Source: an uncultured Bacteriovorax sp.
GTDB taxonomy: Bacteria; Bdellovibrionota; Bacteriovoracia; Bacteriovoracales; Bacteriovoracaceae
Direction of reading: 5' to 3'
Length of the DNA: 20,840 nt
Assembly (NCBI GenBank): GCA_946482295.1
Contig: CAMLRB010000037.1
Span: forward strand, 1 to 20,840
A program made the position numbers and the translations under genes. Shown here in pieces: positions 14,219-20,840 of the stretch (positions are counted from its first letter, which is position 1; each line of letters opens with the position of its first letter). Under the pieces are notes generated by a model, which ran no database searches, was not told the origin of the DNA, and saw nothing but the letters and a program-made list of their open reading frames with translations.

Positions 14219-14695
14219 ATGTCTATGAGAATCGATTACACAAAACACTCGGCCGACCAACAGAAGAAATTATACGAACTGAGTCAGCTAAACAGGGCCG
14301 CGGTTAATCCAACATTAATGGATTTGGTCGACATTCGTGCCTCTCAACTTAATGGATGTGCATTTTGTTTGGATATGCATGTTAAAGAGGCGAAGATTCA
14401 CGGTGAGCGTGAACTCCGCCTCTACCATCTTTCAGTATGGAGAGAGTCTCAGCTCTTTTCAGATAAAGAAAGAGCAGCATTGGAATGGACAGAAGCACTT
14501 ACTCAATTAAATGGTCATGGAATTTCAGACGAAATTTTTAGAAAAGTGAATGAGCATCTTTCTGAGAAAGAAATGTCTGACATCACTTTTACCATCTGTA
14601 TGATCAATTTCTGGAACAGACTCAATATTAGTACTCCAAAAATGCCAGGTGAATTAGATACTCTGTTTGGACTGCACAAAGCAGAACTTAAATAA
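14219..14695 (+). CDS. carboxymuconolactone decarboxylase/AhpD-like protein, ECF41 partner
   Basis: The start is ATG 14219, preceded by AAAGGA with 6-nt spacing; the longer reading to 14156 would begin inside the -35 element of the gene's own promoter. The 158-residue protein carries the AhpD-type redox motif CAFCLDMH (47-54; Cys47, Cys50, His54) in the context VDIRASQLNGCAFCLDMHVKEA, followed by WRESQLFSDKERAALEWTEALT, standard for the family. It probably acts as a thiol-dependent peroxidase or related oxidoreductase in the cytoplasm. CMD-like genes are one of the three typical partners (COE genes) of ECF41 sigma factors, and the promoter at 14157 supports direct control. Confidence 0.92.
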   Translation: MSMRIDYTKHSADQQKKLYELSQLNRAAVNPTLMDLVDIRASQLNGCAFCLDMHVKEAKIHGERELRLYHLSVWRESQLFSDKERAALEWTEALTQLNGHGISDEIFRKVNEHLSEKEMSDITFTICMINFWNRLNISTPKMPGELDTLFGLHKAELK

Positions 14696-15121
14696 TCAGT
14701 AGCTCAAGCATTCGTATGATTCAGGAACATCGGCACCTGAAACTAAACAGCTCAGTCCTTTTAGTTTTATTGTTGATGAACCTGGATCACTTAAGTCTGG
14801 ATGAAATCCCGAATTGATGAGTGCGAGAAAAATCTCGCGTCCTTCACGTGTGATTGTTTGTCCGAAAACATTTCGAGCAGAACAGAAAACGTTAATGCGA
14901 GAATGATCTCCATTGTATTCATTCGAAGACGTACAGCTAAGATAATCGAGAATAATTTCGGCAGAGATGCCATCTAGAGGTTTTACAAATTCAGGGAAAG
15001 TTTTGGCCACAGATTCATAAATCCATTGAGGATAAATGACCGCCTGGCCTACTTCACCCGACATTGTCGTAGAAGCATTCGTTGCACATAAAATTAAAAA
15101 TATTTTGATTAATGATTTCAT
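14696..15121 (-). CDS. exported protein, unknown function
   Basis: The 141-residue protein has an N-terminal signal (MKSLIKIFLILCATNAS, cleavage near residue 17-22). The mature part has four Cys (63, 80, 125, 137), probably two disulfides, and no recognised domain. GGAGGG precedes the ATG at good spacing. The stop codon directly abuts that of the CMD-like gene on the other strand. Confidence 0.7.
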   Translation of the reverse strand: MKSLIKIFLILCATNASTTMSGEVGQAVIYPQWIYESVAKTFPEFVKPLDGISAEIILDYLSCTSSNEYNGDHSRINVFCSARNVFGQTITREGREIFLALINSGFHPDLSDPGSSTIKLKGLSCLVSGADVPESYECLSY

Positions 15122-15219
15122 AGCGACCCTCCGCTCGCATTTCTATGGTGTTAAAGCGGAAGAGTAAAGTTGCACGGTCTATAAAAAGTGCGCCGTGTTA
15201 GTACGAATACCAAGCTTTA

Positions 15220-15228
15220 TGCTATAAA
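15220..15228 (+). promoter_or_regulatory. extended -10 promoter of the carbonic anhydrase gene
   Basis: TGCTATAAA combines the extended TGN motif with TATAAA (15223-15228). No good -35 is seen. The expected transcript start near 15235 lies 3 nt before the ATG at 15238, implying a near-leaderless mRNA. Confidence 0.5.
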
Positions 15229-15237
15229 GATGGCATT

Positions 15238-15933
15238 ATGAGTTTAGAAACAATGACAGCTGTTAATCCTGAGTTTACGGGACTTTTATCAAGTCTTAAA
15301 GGTGTTGCCATGACTATTAATGAAAAGCAAAATGCCATCATTAAAGAGCTTAAGGAGGGCAATGAGCGCTTCTTGGCCGGCTCTACTATTCATACAAACG
15401 ATTCGTCTCTTCTTAAGTTAAAAGACTACGCGAGAAACGGACAGGATCCAAAGGCCATTGTTCTTTGTTGTTCTGATTCACGCGCACCAGTTGAGCTTAT
15501 TTTTGACCAAGATATTGGGGATATGTTTGTTATTCGCGTTGCGGGTAATATCGTTGCACCTTCACTTGTCGGAAGTATTGAGTTCGCGGCCAATGCTTTT
15601 GGTTCGTCAGTCGTTCTTGTTATGGGGCACACACAATGTGGGGCCATAACTGCAACTTTAAATCACATTGAAAATCCACAATCATTTTCAACTGAAAATA
15701 TTCAGGACATTGTTGGACGTATTAAGCCATATATTCTTCCAGTCTCTAAGCTTCGCGAGATTACCTATGAAGAAAGATTAAATCGCGCTGTTGAGGCCAA
15801 TGTTCGCGCTTCAGTTAATCAACTGATGCACTCGAGCCGATTGATCGAGCGTCTAGTGAGTGAAGATAAACTCAAAATTTATGGTGCGGTTCTTGATCTC
15901 TCGACAGGTGTTGTGAATTTTTTAGATGATTAG
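15238..15933 (+). CDS. beta-class carbonic anhydrase
   Basis: The 231-residue protein has the beta-CA zinc site CSDSRAP (Cys78, with the Asp80-Arg82 dyad) and GHTQCGA (His131, Cys134). It interconverts CO2 and bicarbonate in the cytoplasm. Most family members start close to the ELKEGNERFLAGS helix (residues 37-49), so the first 24 residues here are extra. A second start at 15310 (MTINEKQ) has AAAGGTG 5 nt upstream and would give 207 residues. The 15238 start has no SD but fits the extended -10 promoter. Both may be used. It converges on the MipA-like gene, with 7 bp between the stop codons. Confidence 0.92.
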   Translation: MSLETMTAVNPEFTGLLSSLKGVAMTINEKQNAIIKELKEGNERFLAGSTIHTNDSSLLKLKDYARNGQDPKAIVLCCSDSRAPVELIFDQDIGDMFVIRVAGNIVAPSLVGSIEFAANAFGSSVVLVMGHTQCGAITATLNHIENPQSFSTENIQDIVGRIKPYILPVSKLREITYEERLNRAVEANVRASVNQLMHSSRLIERLVSEDKLKIYGAVLDLSTGVVNFLDD

Positions 15934-15940
15934 TAATCAA

Positions 15941-17134
15941 CTAAAAGAACTTGTAGAGAACTGAAGCAACAAACCGCATTTCACTGTCACGATTAACAGT
16001 CGGCGAGTGAGTGACTTCATTTCCGTAGAATTTCATTCCCGTATTCAATACGAATGTCCATTTATCCACATAATGAATGATTTCAATCATCGCAGCATAG
16101 TTAAATGTTTCATTTGTGTGATAAGCGGAAAAAGTACTGTTGGCCGCTTCATTACTAGTCACTCCAAAATAGTAATTCACATATTTTGAATCCCAATATT
16201 GAACGGAGAGTTGAGGTGTCACTTTCCATGAAAGACCGATATAGAACTCGGGTGCGAGAGTCGCTTTTAGGTTGTAGCCGCGATTTTCCAGGAAGTCGTT
16301 GTAGAAAGTTAATTCGAGTAAATGATATTTTAAAATACTCCCGATATAAATGCCTGTGTCTCGATCACGTAATCCATTAGCTTCATAAGGTTCACCTTCT
16401 GAAACTCCCATCGCAAGAATACTGATATCTTTCCAGTGAAAAACCAGTGAGCCCATTCCATTTTTATTCAAGAAAAAAGGACCATATCGAAAGAAGAAGG
16501 CAGGAATTGGTTGAATGACCGGATCATTTTTCTCAAAATTCATTTGATTGTTAACACGTATGTTTGAATGAATATTCACCGCAGGACCGAAATTAAATTC
16601 GTATGAAGACATTTGTCCTCGCAGGGCCCAAGGGTAGAGAAGGAGATTTAGATCTTCATTGTCAGCGTTTTTAAAGGTTAGGGATTCTACGACCGGAGTT
16701 TTGAGCACATTATTGTATTCAACGTCAACCTCATCGATATTGTATCGTTTTTTATCAAGTGTGAGGATGCGTGTGAGTTTGCAGTCTTCGTAGAAAAACT
16801 CAAAGTTAAGATTATTAGCCCCTTTTAAACTAAAGGATATTTTATCGGCCTTGATATCTTCGCGAATGAGTTCTAGGTTAATTTTTCTTTGATAATAGTT
16901 AAGTTTATCGAATAATAAATTATTTTGTTCACCTTGATTAAGATTGGGAAGATCTATCTTTTTTACATTTTTAAAACTGCATTTTTCTGGCGCTTCGATT
17001 GAATAAGTGAGCCATCCTCCTGTGCCCGATGGTAGTTCGAGAAGCTTCACCGTTTCCGCTAAGGAAGTTACTGACAAAAAAAGTCCTCCCAAAAGGAGGA
17101 CTCGTTTAAATTTATTCTTAATGATGGTGACCAA
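15941..17134 (-). CDS. MipA/OmpV-family outer membrane protein
   Basis: The C-terminal 230 residues alternate like beta strands and resemble MipA/OmpV barrels (GIYIGSILKYHLLEL, then LAPEFYIGLSWKVTPQLSVQ), ending in Phe-Phe as expected for BAM recognition. An extra N-terminal periplasmic-like region of about 170 residues precedes the barrel. The true start is uncertain. The signal peptide KNKFKRVLLLGGLFLSVTSLA (in two blocks: KNKFKR, then the hydrophobic core) must be included, but no ATG lies in frame nearby. TTG at 17134 is chosen; ATT at 17122, overlapping the upstream stop, is the alternative. The open frame continues to 17254 but only inside the upstream gene. Translation is probably coupled to that gene. 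A strong terminator lies within the signal-peptide codons (17076-17102). Confidence 0.75.
   Translation of the reverse strand: MVTIIKNKFKRVLLLGGLFLSVTSLAETVKLLELPSGTGGWLTYSIEAPEKCSFKNVKKIDLPNLNQGEQNNLLFDKLNYYQRKINLELIREDIKADKISFSLKGANNLNFEFFYEDCKLTRILTLDKKRYNIDEVDVEYNNVLKTPVVESLTFKNADNEDLNLLLYPWALRGQMSSYEFNFGPAVNIHSNIRVNNQMNFEKNDPVIQPIPAFFFRYGPFFLNKNGMGSLVFHWKDISILAMGVSEGEPYEANGLRDRDTGIYIGSILKYHLLELTFYNDFLENRGYNLKATLAPEFYIGLSWKVTPQLSVQYWDSKYVNYYFGVTSNEAANSTFSAYHTNETFNYAAMIEIIHYVDKWTFVLNTGMKFYGNEVTHSPTVNRDSEMRFVASVLYKFF
17076..17102 (-). terminator. intrinsic terminator embedded in the signal-peptide codons of the MipA-like gene
   Basis: On the minus strand AGTCCTCC (17102-17095 side) and GGAGGACT (17089-17082 side) form a perfect 8-bp stem with a 5-nt loop, followed by six further T (17081-17076). 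It starts 15 nt after the stop codon of the 171-residue membrane protein gene, where a terminator would be expected, yet the same bases encode VLLLGGLFL of the downstream signal peptide. Confidence 0.8.
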
Positions 17135-17633
17135 AATGAAATGGATTTTTAAAATGTCGTTTTGCTTGGGAATGATCGTACCGAAAATCTTTTGTGTCCT
17201 TTTCATAAGTGTGAGGCACCATTGATGTGAGTTTGAATCCATAGTATCCGCCAATTAAAGCAAAGAGACCATAGACTATGACATTCGCACCAAAAAGAGG
17301 CCAGTACCCGAAAAGGGTGTTTGTTTGTTCATATAGACCCATTACAGTGAGAATCGATAGTACAACCATGATGAAGCGCGAGTATCTAATCGACATTGGT
17401 AAACTATTGTGTCGCCAATTGGCCGCAGCAATACCCAATAAACCTAAAGCGATGAGTCCAACTTTGTTAAAAATGTTCATTGGGATCTGCCCTAGAAAAT
17501 AACCGTAGCTGTATTCAACATTTAGGGGGGGCAAATCGACCGCACGCCAGTAGAGACTTGGGACAAATGCAACTAAACCCATGACTAACATGATGAGACC
17601 ACCATAGAGAGCAAATTTTTTGGGGTCAGACAT
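17118..17633 (-). CDS. small integral membrane protein (DUF4383-like)
   Basis: The 171-residue protein has four predicted membrane segments (about 9-29, 53-72, 86-101, 111-134). The segment GYFLGQIPMNIFNKVGLIALGLLGIAA resembles the DUF4383 pattern (LGxxPVNxxHNxxHLxxGLxG), but His residues of that pattern are absent, so the family call is tentative. The cytoplasmic tail is rich in basic residues and ends FHFGHHH; metal binding is possible. AGGAGGT with ideal spacing precedes the ATG, one of the best ribosome binding sites in the window. The MipA-like gene follows on the same strand with overlapping frames. Confidence 0.7.
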   Translation of the reverse strand: MSDPKKFALYGGLIMLVMGLVAFVPSLYWRAVDLPPLNVEYSYGYFLGQIPMNIFNKVGLIALGLLGIAAANWRHNSLPMSIRYSRFIMVVLSILTVMGLYEQTNTLFGYWPLFGANVIVYGLFALIGGYYGFKLTSMVPHTYEKDTKDFRYDHSQAKRHFKNPFHFGHHH

Positions 17634-17663
17634 AACTTACCTCCTGGTTCTTAACACTATTAA

Positions 17664-17692
17664 ATAATATTGCAATCAAGGGACCACACCAA
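17664..17692 (-). promoter_or_regulatory. candidate promoter of the membrane protein/MipA-like unit
   Basis: Minus strand TTGGTG (17692-17687), 17-bp spacer, TATTAT (17669-17664), about 30 bp before the ATG. The -10 is good and the -35 is partial. Confidence 0.4.
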
Positions 17693-17748
17693 CTAAGCAA
17701 AGTGATAAAGTACATCTTCATGGCACAAGTCATGCTCTTTAATACAGT

Positions 17749-18351
17749 ATGAGAGCTTACCTATCGCTTAGAGATCATCATTTCAGCTTAAGTAAAAAAG
17801 AGTTTTTAAAACTTAAAGTAAGTTTGAATAAAAAACAGTGGGAGCATCGCTGGATGGATTTAAGTTCATTGCACATACCGATCGTGGGTTTAAAAGATTT
17901 TGGTCGTGATAAATTGGAAGTGGCCATCCAAAGGTTGGAAGTTTTAAAAAATGATAAGTATAATATCGATTTAAAAGTTAATGGTGTGTGGGCCTATCCC
18001 GATCAATTTCAAGCAAGGTTGTTATGGATTGGTGTTCAACAAAGCAGAGAGTTGCTTGTCTTCCAGGATCGAGTAAAGGAATTGTTGCGAGATCTTTGTG
18101 AAGAAGATGAAGATCGTAGAGCGATTATTCCACTAGTACGTTTTAAAAATTATCACAATGTGACAGATGTTATATCTCCCTATAAGGGATCATCTTTTGG
18201 ACATTTTAATGTGAATTGTCTACTTATTCATGAGATGGTTAAAGGGGGAGCTTTTCCGACTATCAAACAGATTTATTCTGTATCATTAAATTCTGGAAAT
18301 TCAGATGACTCTACAGAACGGGGCATGAACATTGCTCAAAATATAGGGTGA
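17749..18351 (+). CDS. 2H phosphoesterase-like protein (ThpR/LigT type) with degenerate catalytic motifs
   Basis: The 200-residue protein has the layout of RNA 2',3'-cyclic phosphodiesterase/2'-5' ligase-like proteins: a first motif region SSLHIPIVGLKDF (39-51), a middle strand set (VNGVWAYPDQFQARLLWIGV, 77-96), a helix, and a second motif region AIIPLVRFKN (125-134). In active members both regions read HxTL. Here the first is HIPI (His42 kept, Thr replaced by Pro) and the second IIPL (His lost). Catalysis by the usual mechanism therefore looks impaired; a binding role is possible. No SD precedes the ATG at 17749; a stop just upstream in frame fixes the start. The gene runs into the Fd/MBL gene with 23 bp between. 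Confidence 0.6.
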   Translation: MRAYLSLRDHHFSLSKKEFLKLKVSLNKKQWEHRWMDLSSLHIPIVGLKDFGRDKLEVAIQRLEVLKNDKYNIDLKVNGVWAYPDQFQARLLWIGVQQSRELLVFQDRVKELLRDLCEEDEDRRAIIPLVRFKNYHNVTDVISPYKGSSFGHFNVNCLLIHEMVKGGAFPTIKQIYSVSLNSGNSDDSTERGMNIAQNIG

Positions 18352-18374
18352 CAACATTAGTCTCGGAGATATCC

Positions 18375-19232
18375 ATGGCAAAACAAGAACTCAAAAACCA
18401 TAATTGCTCCTCAGGTCCTTTATTCGTCGATCAATCCTGCATTGACTGTGGGACATGTTTTCACATTGCTCCTCAAATCTTTAAAGAAGATTCGAATTCT
18501 AAATCATACAATGTTCGTCAGCCTGATTCACTTGCTGAATGGATTCAAGTAAAAGAGGCGATCATTTCATGTCCTACCAATTCTATCGGAGTGACAAATG
18601 CTCCAGCTGAATTTCAAAGCGCTCCCAATGAACTCCCCCGAATGATCGTTGATGATATTTATTTTTGTGGTTACACCGCTGAAGAATCATTTGGGGCCAC
18701 AAGTTATTTCATTAAGCATCCAGAAGGTAATATTCTTATTGATTCACCACGATTCAATCTTCATTTGGTAAAGAAGTTAGAAGCTATGGGGGGAATCAAA
18801 TATATGTTCCTCACACATAAAGACGATGTTGCCGATCACCAAAAGTTTGCAGAACATTTTCACTGCCAGCGAATCATTCATTCGCTCGATGTGGATTCGC
18901 GAACTGAGCATTGTGAAATTATTCTTCATAGTGAAGATGATCTTCTATTACTTAATCATGTAAAGATCATCACGACGCCAGGACATACTCCAGGTCACAT
19001 GGTTCTGCTCTATAAGGACAAATATCTTTTTACCGGCGATCATCTCTTCTATGATCACGAAGGAGATTCTATCTATGCTTCAAAAAGTGTTAATTGGTAT
19101 TCGTGGGATGAACAAGTGAAGTCACTGCATAAACTTACAAGTTTTCAGTTTGAATGGATTCTTCCAGGGCATGGCGGATGGGTACATAAAGATGCACAGA
19201 CATTGAAGAATGCTTTGCATGCCATCCGCTAA
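18375..19232 (+). CDS. 4Fe-4S ferredoxin/metallo-beta-lactamase fusion protein
   Basis: ATG 18375 follows GGAG (18365-18368); a GTG at 18348 in frame overlaps the upstream stop by 4 bp but has no SD. The 285-residue protein starts with a single-cluster ferredoxin domain: CIDCGTC (Cys22, 25, 28) and a remote Cys66 in SCPTNSIG. The metallo-beta-lactamase domain follows from about residue 90: THKDDVADH (147-155), PGHTPGH (202-208), FTGDHLF (219-225) and LPGHGG (263-268) supply the usual His/Asp metal ligands. Fusions of this type are known in plants and bacteria but their substrate is not settled; a redox-linked hydrolase is plausible. Cytoplasmic. Likely co-transcribed with the 2H-like gene. 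Confidence 0.9.
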   Translation: MAKQELKNHNCSSGPLFVDQSCIDCGTCFHIAPQIFKEDSNSKSYNVRQPDSLAEWIQVKEAIISCPTNSIGVTNAPAEFQSAPNELPRMIVDDIYFCGYTAEESFGATSYFIKHPEGNILIDSPRFNLHLVKKLEAMGGIKYMFLTHKDDVADHQKFAEHFHCQRIIHSLDVDSRTEHCEIILHSEDDLLLLNHVKIITTPGHTPGHMVLLYKDKYLFTGDHLFYDHEGDSIYASKSVNWYSWDEQVKSLHKLTSFQFEWILPGHGGWVHKDAQTLKNALHAIR

Positions 19233-19236
19233 AAAA

Positions 19237-19647
19237 TTATTCTAAAGTACACCTTACTTTTTCTTTGCCAGTGAGTGTCGGACCTTGAATGTATTCAATA
19301 GTACCAGTGGTGCGATAGCGGATGATTGTTCCATCTCCTACATCTTCAAGGGGATTCAAGATCAGATAAAATTCACCACCCACTTCATTTTTGCCATGCA
19401 TGTGAATAGTTCCAAATTTTCCAACATCATGTTCAACCTTTAAAAAAAATGCAGTATGTGCGCTGTCGTAATCAGGGACATCTATTCTTTTTAAGATGAA
19501 CAATGTCTGCGTCCATTCTCTATCTTCTCCCATGTATGGTGTTACACTTTTCAAAACTATGTTTTTACCAGTGCAAGTCCAAACTGCCGAAGAATCAGCT
19601 AAGGCCGAAAAAGAAATGAGAAACAATAAGACAAAAATTTTTTTCAT
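19237..19647 (-). CDS. exported protein, unknown function
   Basis: The 136-residue protein has a signal peptide (residues 1-17, ALA|DS). The mature part is predicted beta-rich, with Cys25 near the N-terminus and Cys133 near the C-terminus, which could form one disulfide. No known family is recognised. GGGAGGA precedes the ATG. It converges on the Fd/MBL gene with 4 bp between stop codons. Confidence 0.75.
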   Translation of the reverse strand: MKKIFVLLFLISFSALADSSAVWTCTGKNIVLKSVTPYMGEDREWTQTLFILKRIDVPDYDSAHTAFFLKVEHDVGKFGTIHMHGKNEVGGEFYLILNPLEDVGDGTIIRYRTTGTIEYIQGPTLTGKEKVRCTLE

Positions 19648-19759
19648 AAGTCCTCCCTCAGCGCATGTCTATCAGGAACCAGCAACGAGATCATTACGCA
19701 GTGAAGGTATTCAAACACATTCAGATTGTTCTAGTTTCCAAAAAACAAAGGAGACACTT

Positions 19760-20242
19760 ATGAAAATATTAATCGCTCTATTTTTGATGTCCATCACACT
19801 TGAAGCCAAAGAACCAAGAGAAGTGAGAAGCCTCGCTGATAAAAAAGCGATGGTGCACGCTGCCCGCGTTGTTGATCTCGTAAAATTAGTCGAAAAACCA
19901 GGTCTCCAGGTAAACGTTCTGGTGAAAGATCTGGGGGGCTCAACGGACGTTTCTCCTACGCAGGAACTCTATTTCACTCTCTATGCAAAAGGGGAGATGT
20001 TCAGCACCGATGCGACTTTTAATTTAGGTCCTATTTATTCATTTAAGAGTGCAAAAAGGAAGAGTGGTGGAATTTATGAAGTTCAAATTGAAAGTTTAGA
20101 CTCGCCAAACGGAATGCCTGTTGCTAAGACACTGGTTATTGATGCACAAGAGGCCATCATGGATATAAAAGAAGTTGAGTGCGAGGACTTCGATTGTCCA
20201 ATGTCTACAAATTTTCAATCTAAGATTAAAGTTTTGGACTGA
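19760..20242 (+). CDS. exported protein, unknown function
   Basis: The start is ATG 19760, with AAAGGAG about 7 nt upstream; a longer in-frame reading to 19496 would overlap the divergent gene and lacks a signal peptide at its start. The 160-residue protein begins with a signal peptide (MKILIALFLMSITLEA|KE). The mature part alternates beta-type segments and has one Cys pair near the C-terminus (VECEDFDCP). No domain recognised. Confidence 0.78.
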   Translation: MKILIALFLMSITLEAKEPREVRSLADKKAMVHAARVVDLVKLVEKPGLQVNVLVKDLGGSTDVSPTQELYFTLYAKGEMFSTDATFNLGPIYSFKSAKRKSGGIYEVQIESLDSPNGMPVAKTLVIDAQEAIMDIKEVECEDFDCPMSTNFQSKIKVLD

Positions 20243-20315
20243 AATTTTTTCATGGGCTCCTCTGTTCATCAGTTATGAATGCTAAAGTGTCCATTATTGA
20301 ATAACAGAGGTCTCT

Positions 20316-20840
20316 ATGAACAAACTAAATTTATTAGCTCTCACTCTTTCTTTAACATTTTCAGTTTTTTCTTCAGCACAAGATATTCCACTTCCAAAAG
20401 ATGGGCGAATTGATATTTGGCCTACAATTCCCTTCGTTCGCGGAGCTGATCTTTGTAAATATAAAGATGCTTATGGACAAACACGCACTGAATACGTCAA
20501 TGCTATGGTAGGAAATGCAAGACAGTTGATTGAAGCTGGCGCTAAAGGCAGAGAAGCTCTGGATTTACTGGTCAATTTCAGCAACATGTACGATCACAAT
20601 CAAGCACTCGCTGTTCGCCACCAATATCTCGATGTGACTCTTGAATCGACGCTTAAGTCTTATATGAGTTCTTACTACCGCAACTTAAAACCAAGAGTGC
20701 AAAAAATCAGCTTCACTCACGTTAATGATATTGTTTCAATTGTAAACGCTGCTAGAAATGGACAACGCGATGGTTGGCTTGATCAAAATATCCTCGATAA
20801 ACTGGACTACATTGCCTACGGAACTTATGCTCTCGCTCCT
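20316..20840 (+). CDS. exported protein, 3' end beyond the window
   Basis: ATG 20316 follows AGAGG (20306-20310). The 175 codons present encode a signal peptide (residues 1-21, SSA|QD) and then a mostly helical protein with one Cys (LCKYKDAYG, about residue 47). No stop occurs before the window ends, so the gene is partial. No family recognised. An 8-bp inverted repeat, CCTCTGTT (20259-20266) and AACAGAGG (20303-20310), overlaps the ribosome binding site. Confidence 0.75.
   Translation, partial: MNKLNLLALTLSLTFSVFSSAQDIPLPKDGRIDIWPTIPFVRGADLCKYKDAYGQTRTEYVNAMVGNARQLIEAGAKGREALDLLVNFSNMYDHNQALAVRHQYLDVTLESTLKSYMSSYYRNLKPRVQKISFTHVNDIVSIVNAARNGQRDGWLDQNILDKLDYIAYGTYALAP

Noticed and set aside
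17135..17254. Upstream 40-codon extension of the MipA-like gene
   Set aside because: It lies wholly within the 171-residue membrane protein gene in another frame, and would place a non-secretory segment before the signal peptide.
19496..19759. Longer N-terminus for the exported protein at 19760
   Set aside because: It overlaps the divergent gene at 19647 and would bury the signal peptide; ATG 19760 has a strong SD.

Overview
The window looks like AT-rich chromosome of a Gram-negative bacterium, most probably a Bdellovibrionota member of the Bacteriovorax/Peredibacter type. This is an inference from content: a TIGR02147/DUF4423-type regulator, a secreted protein of the GGGGDASE...HHEFAGL kind that I recall from predatory bacteria, an ECF41 sigma factor, and an unusually high share of exported proteins. 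No taxonomic marker gene is present.

Layout. Bases 1-31 hold the start of a minus-strand exported protein, followed by tRNA-Arg(UCG) at 184-260. From 401 to 5641 lies a run of exported proteins, several of them peptidases: an HEXXH protein, an S41-like PDZ peptidase, a subtilisin, and an HHEFAG protein. Inside it a 56-codon signal-peptide ORF runs across an A10 tract into a FlgC-like ORF in the -1 frame, which overlaps the subtilisin gene by 4 bp. From 5871 to 9795 come the TIGR02147 regulator, a Fic-like gene fragment, a divergent MerR/GFA pair around a strong dyad, a secreted caspase/CHAT-like protein and a small exported protein. From 9968 to 15933 come a secreted LRR protein, a VOC protein with rlmF, a MazG-like pyrophosphohydrolase facing a hibernation factor, an ECF41 sigma gene divergent from a carboxymuconolactone-decarboxylase-like gene, a small exported protein and a beta-carbonic anhydrase. 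From 15941 to the end come a MipA/OmpV-like outer membrane protein behind a small membrane protein, a degenerate 2H-phosphoesterase-like gene coupled to a ferredoxin/metallo-beta-lactamase fusion, and three exported proteins, the last cut by the window edge.

How they fit. Two local circuits are readable. One is MerR with GFA through a 20-bp-spacer promoter. The other is ECF41 with its CMD partner through two copies of TGTCACG-N16-CGTC. The most unusual locus is 2950-4660, where a FlgC homologue outside any flagellar operon sits between a Sec-type leader and a subtilisin and may need frameshifting or polymerase slippage to be exported. A second oddity is a strong intrinsic terminator built into the signal-peptide codons of the MipA-like gene. 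Six of the eight convergent gene pairs abut within 7 bp or overlap, and several genes have a -10 element at leaderless distance from the start codon.
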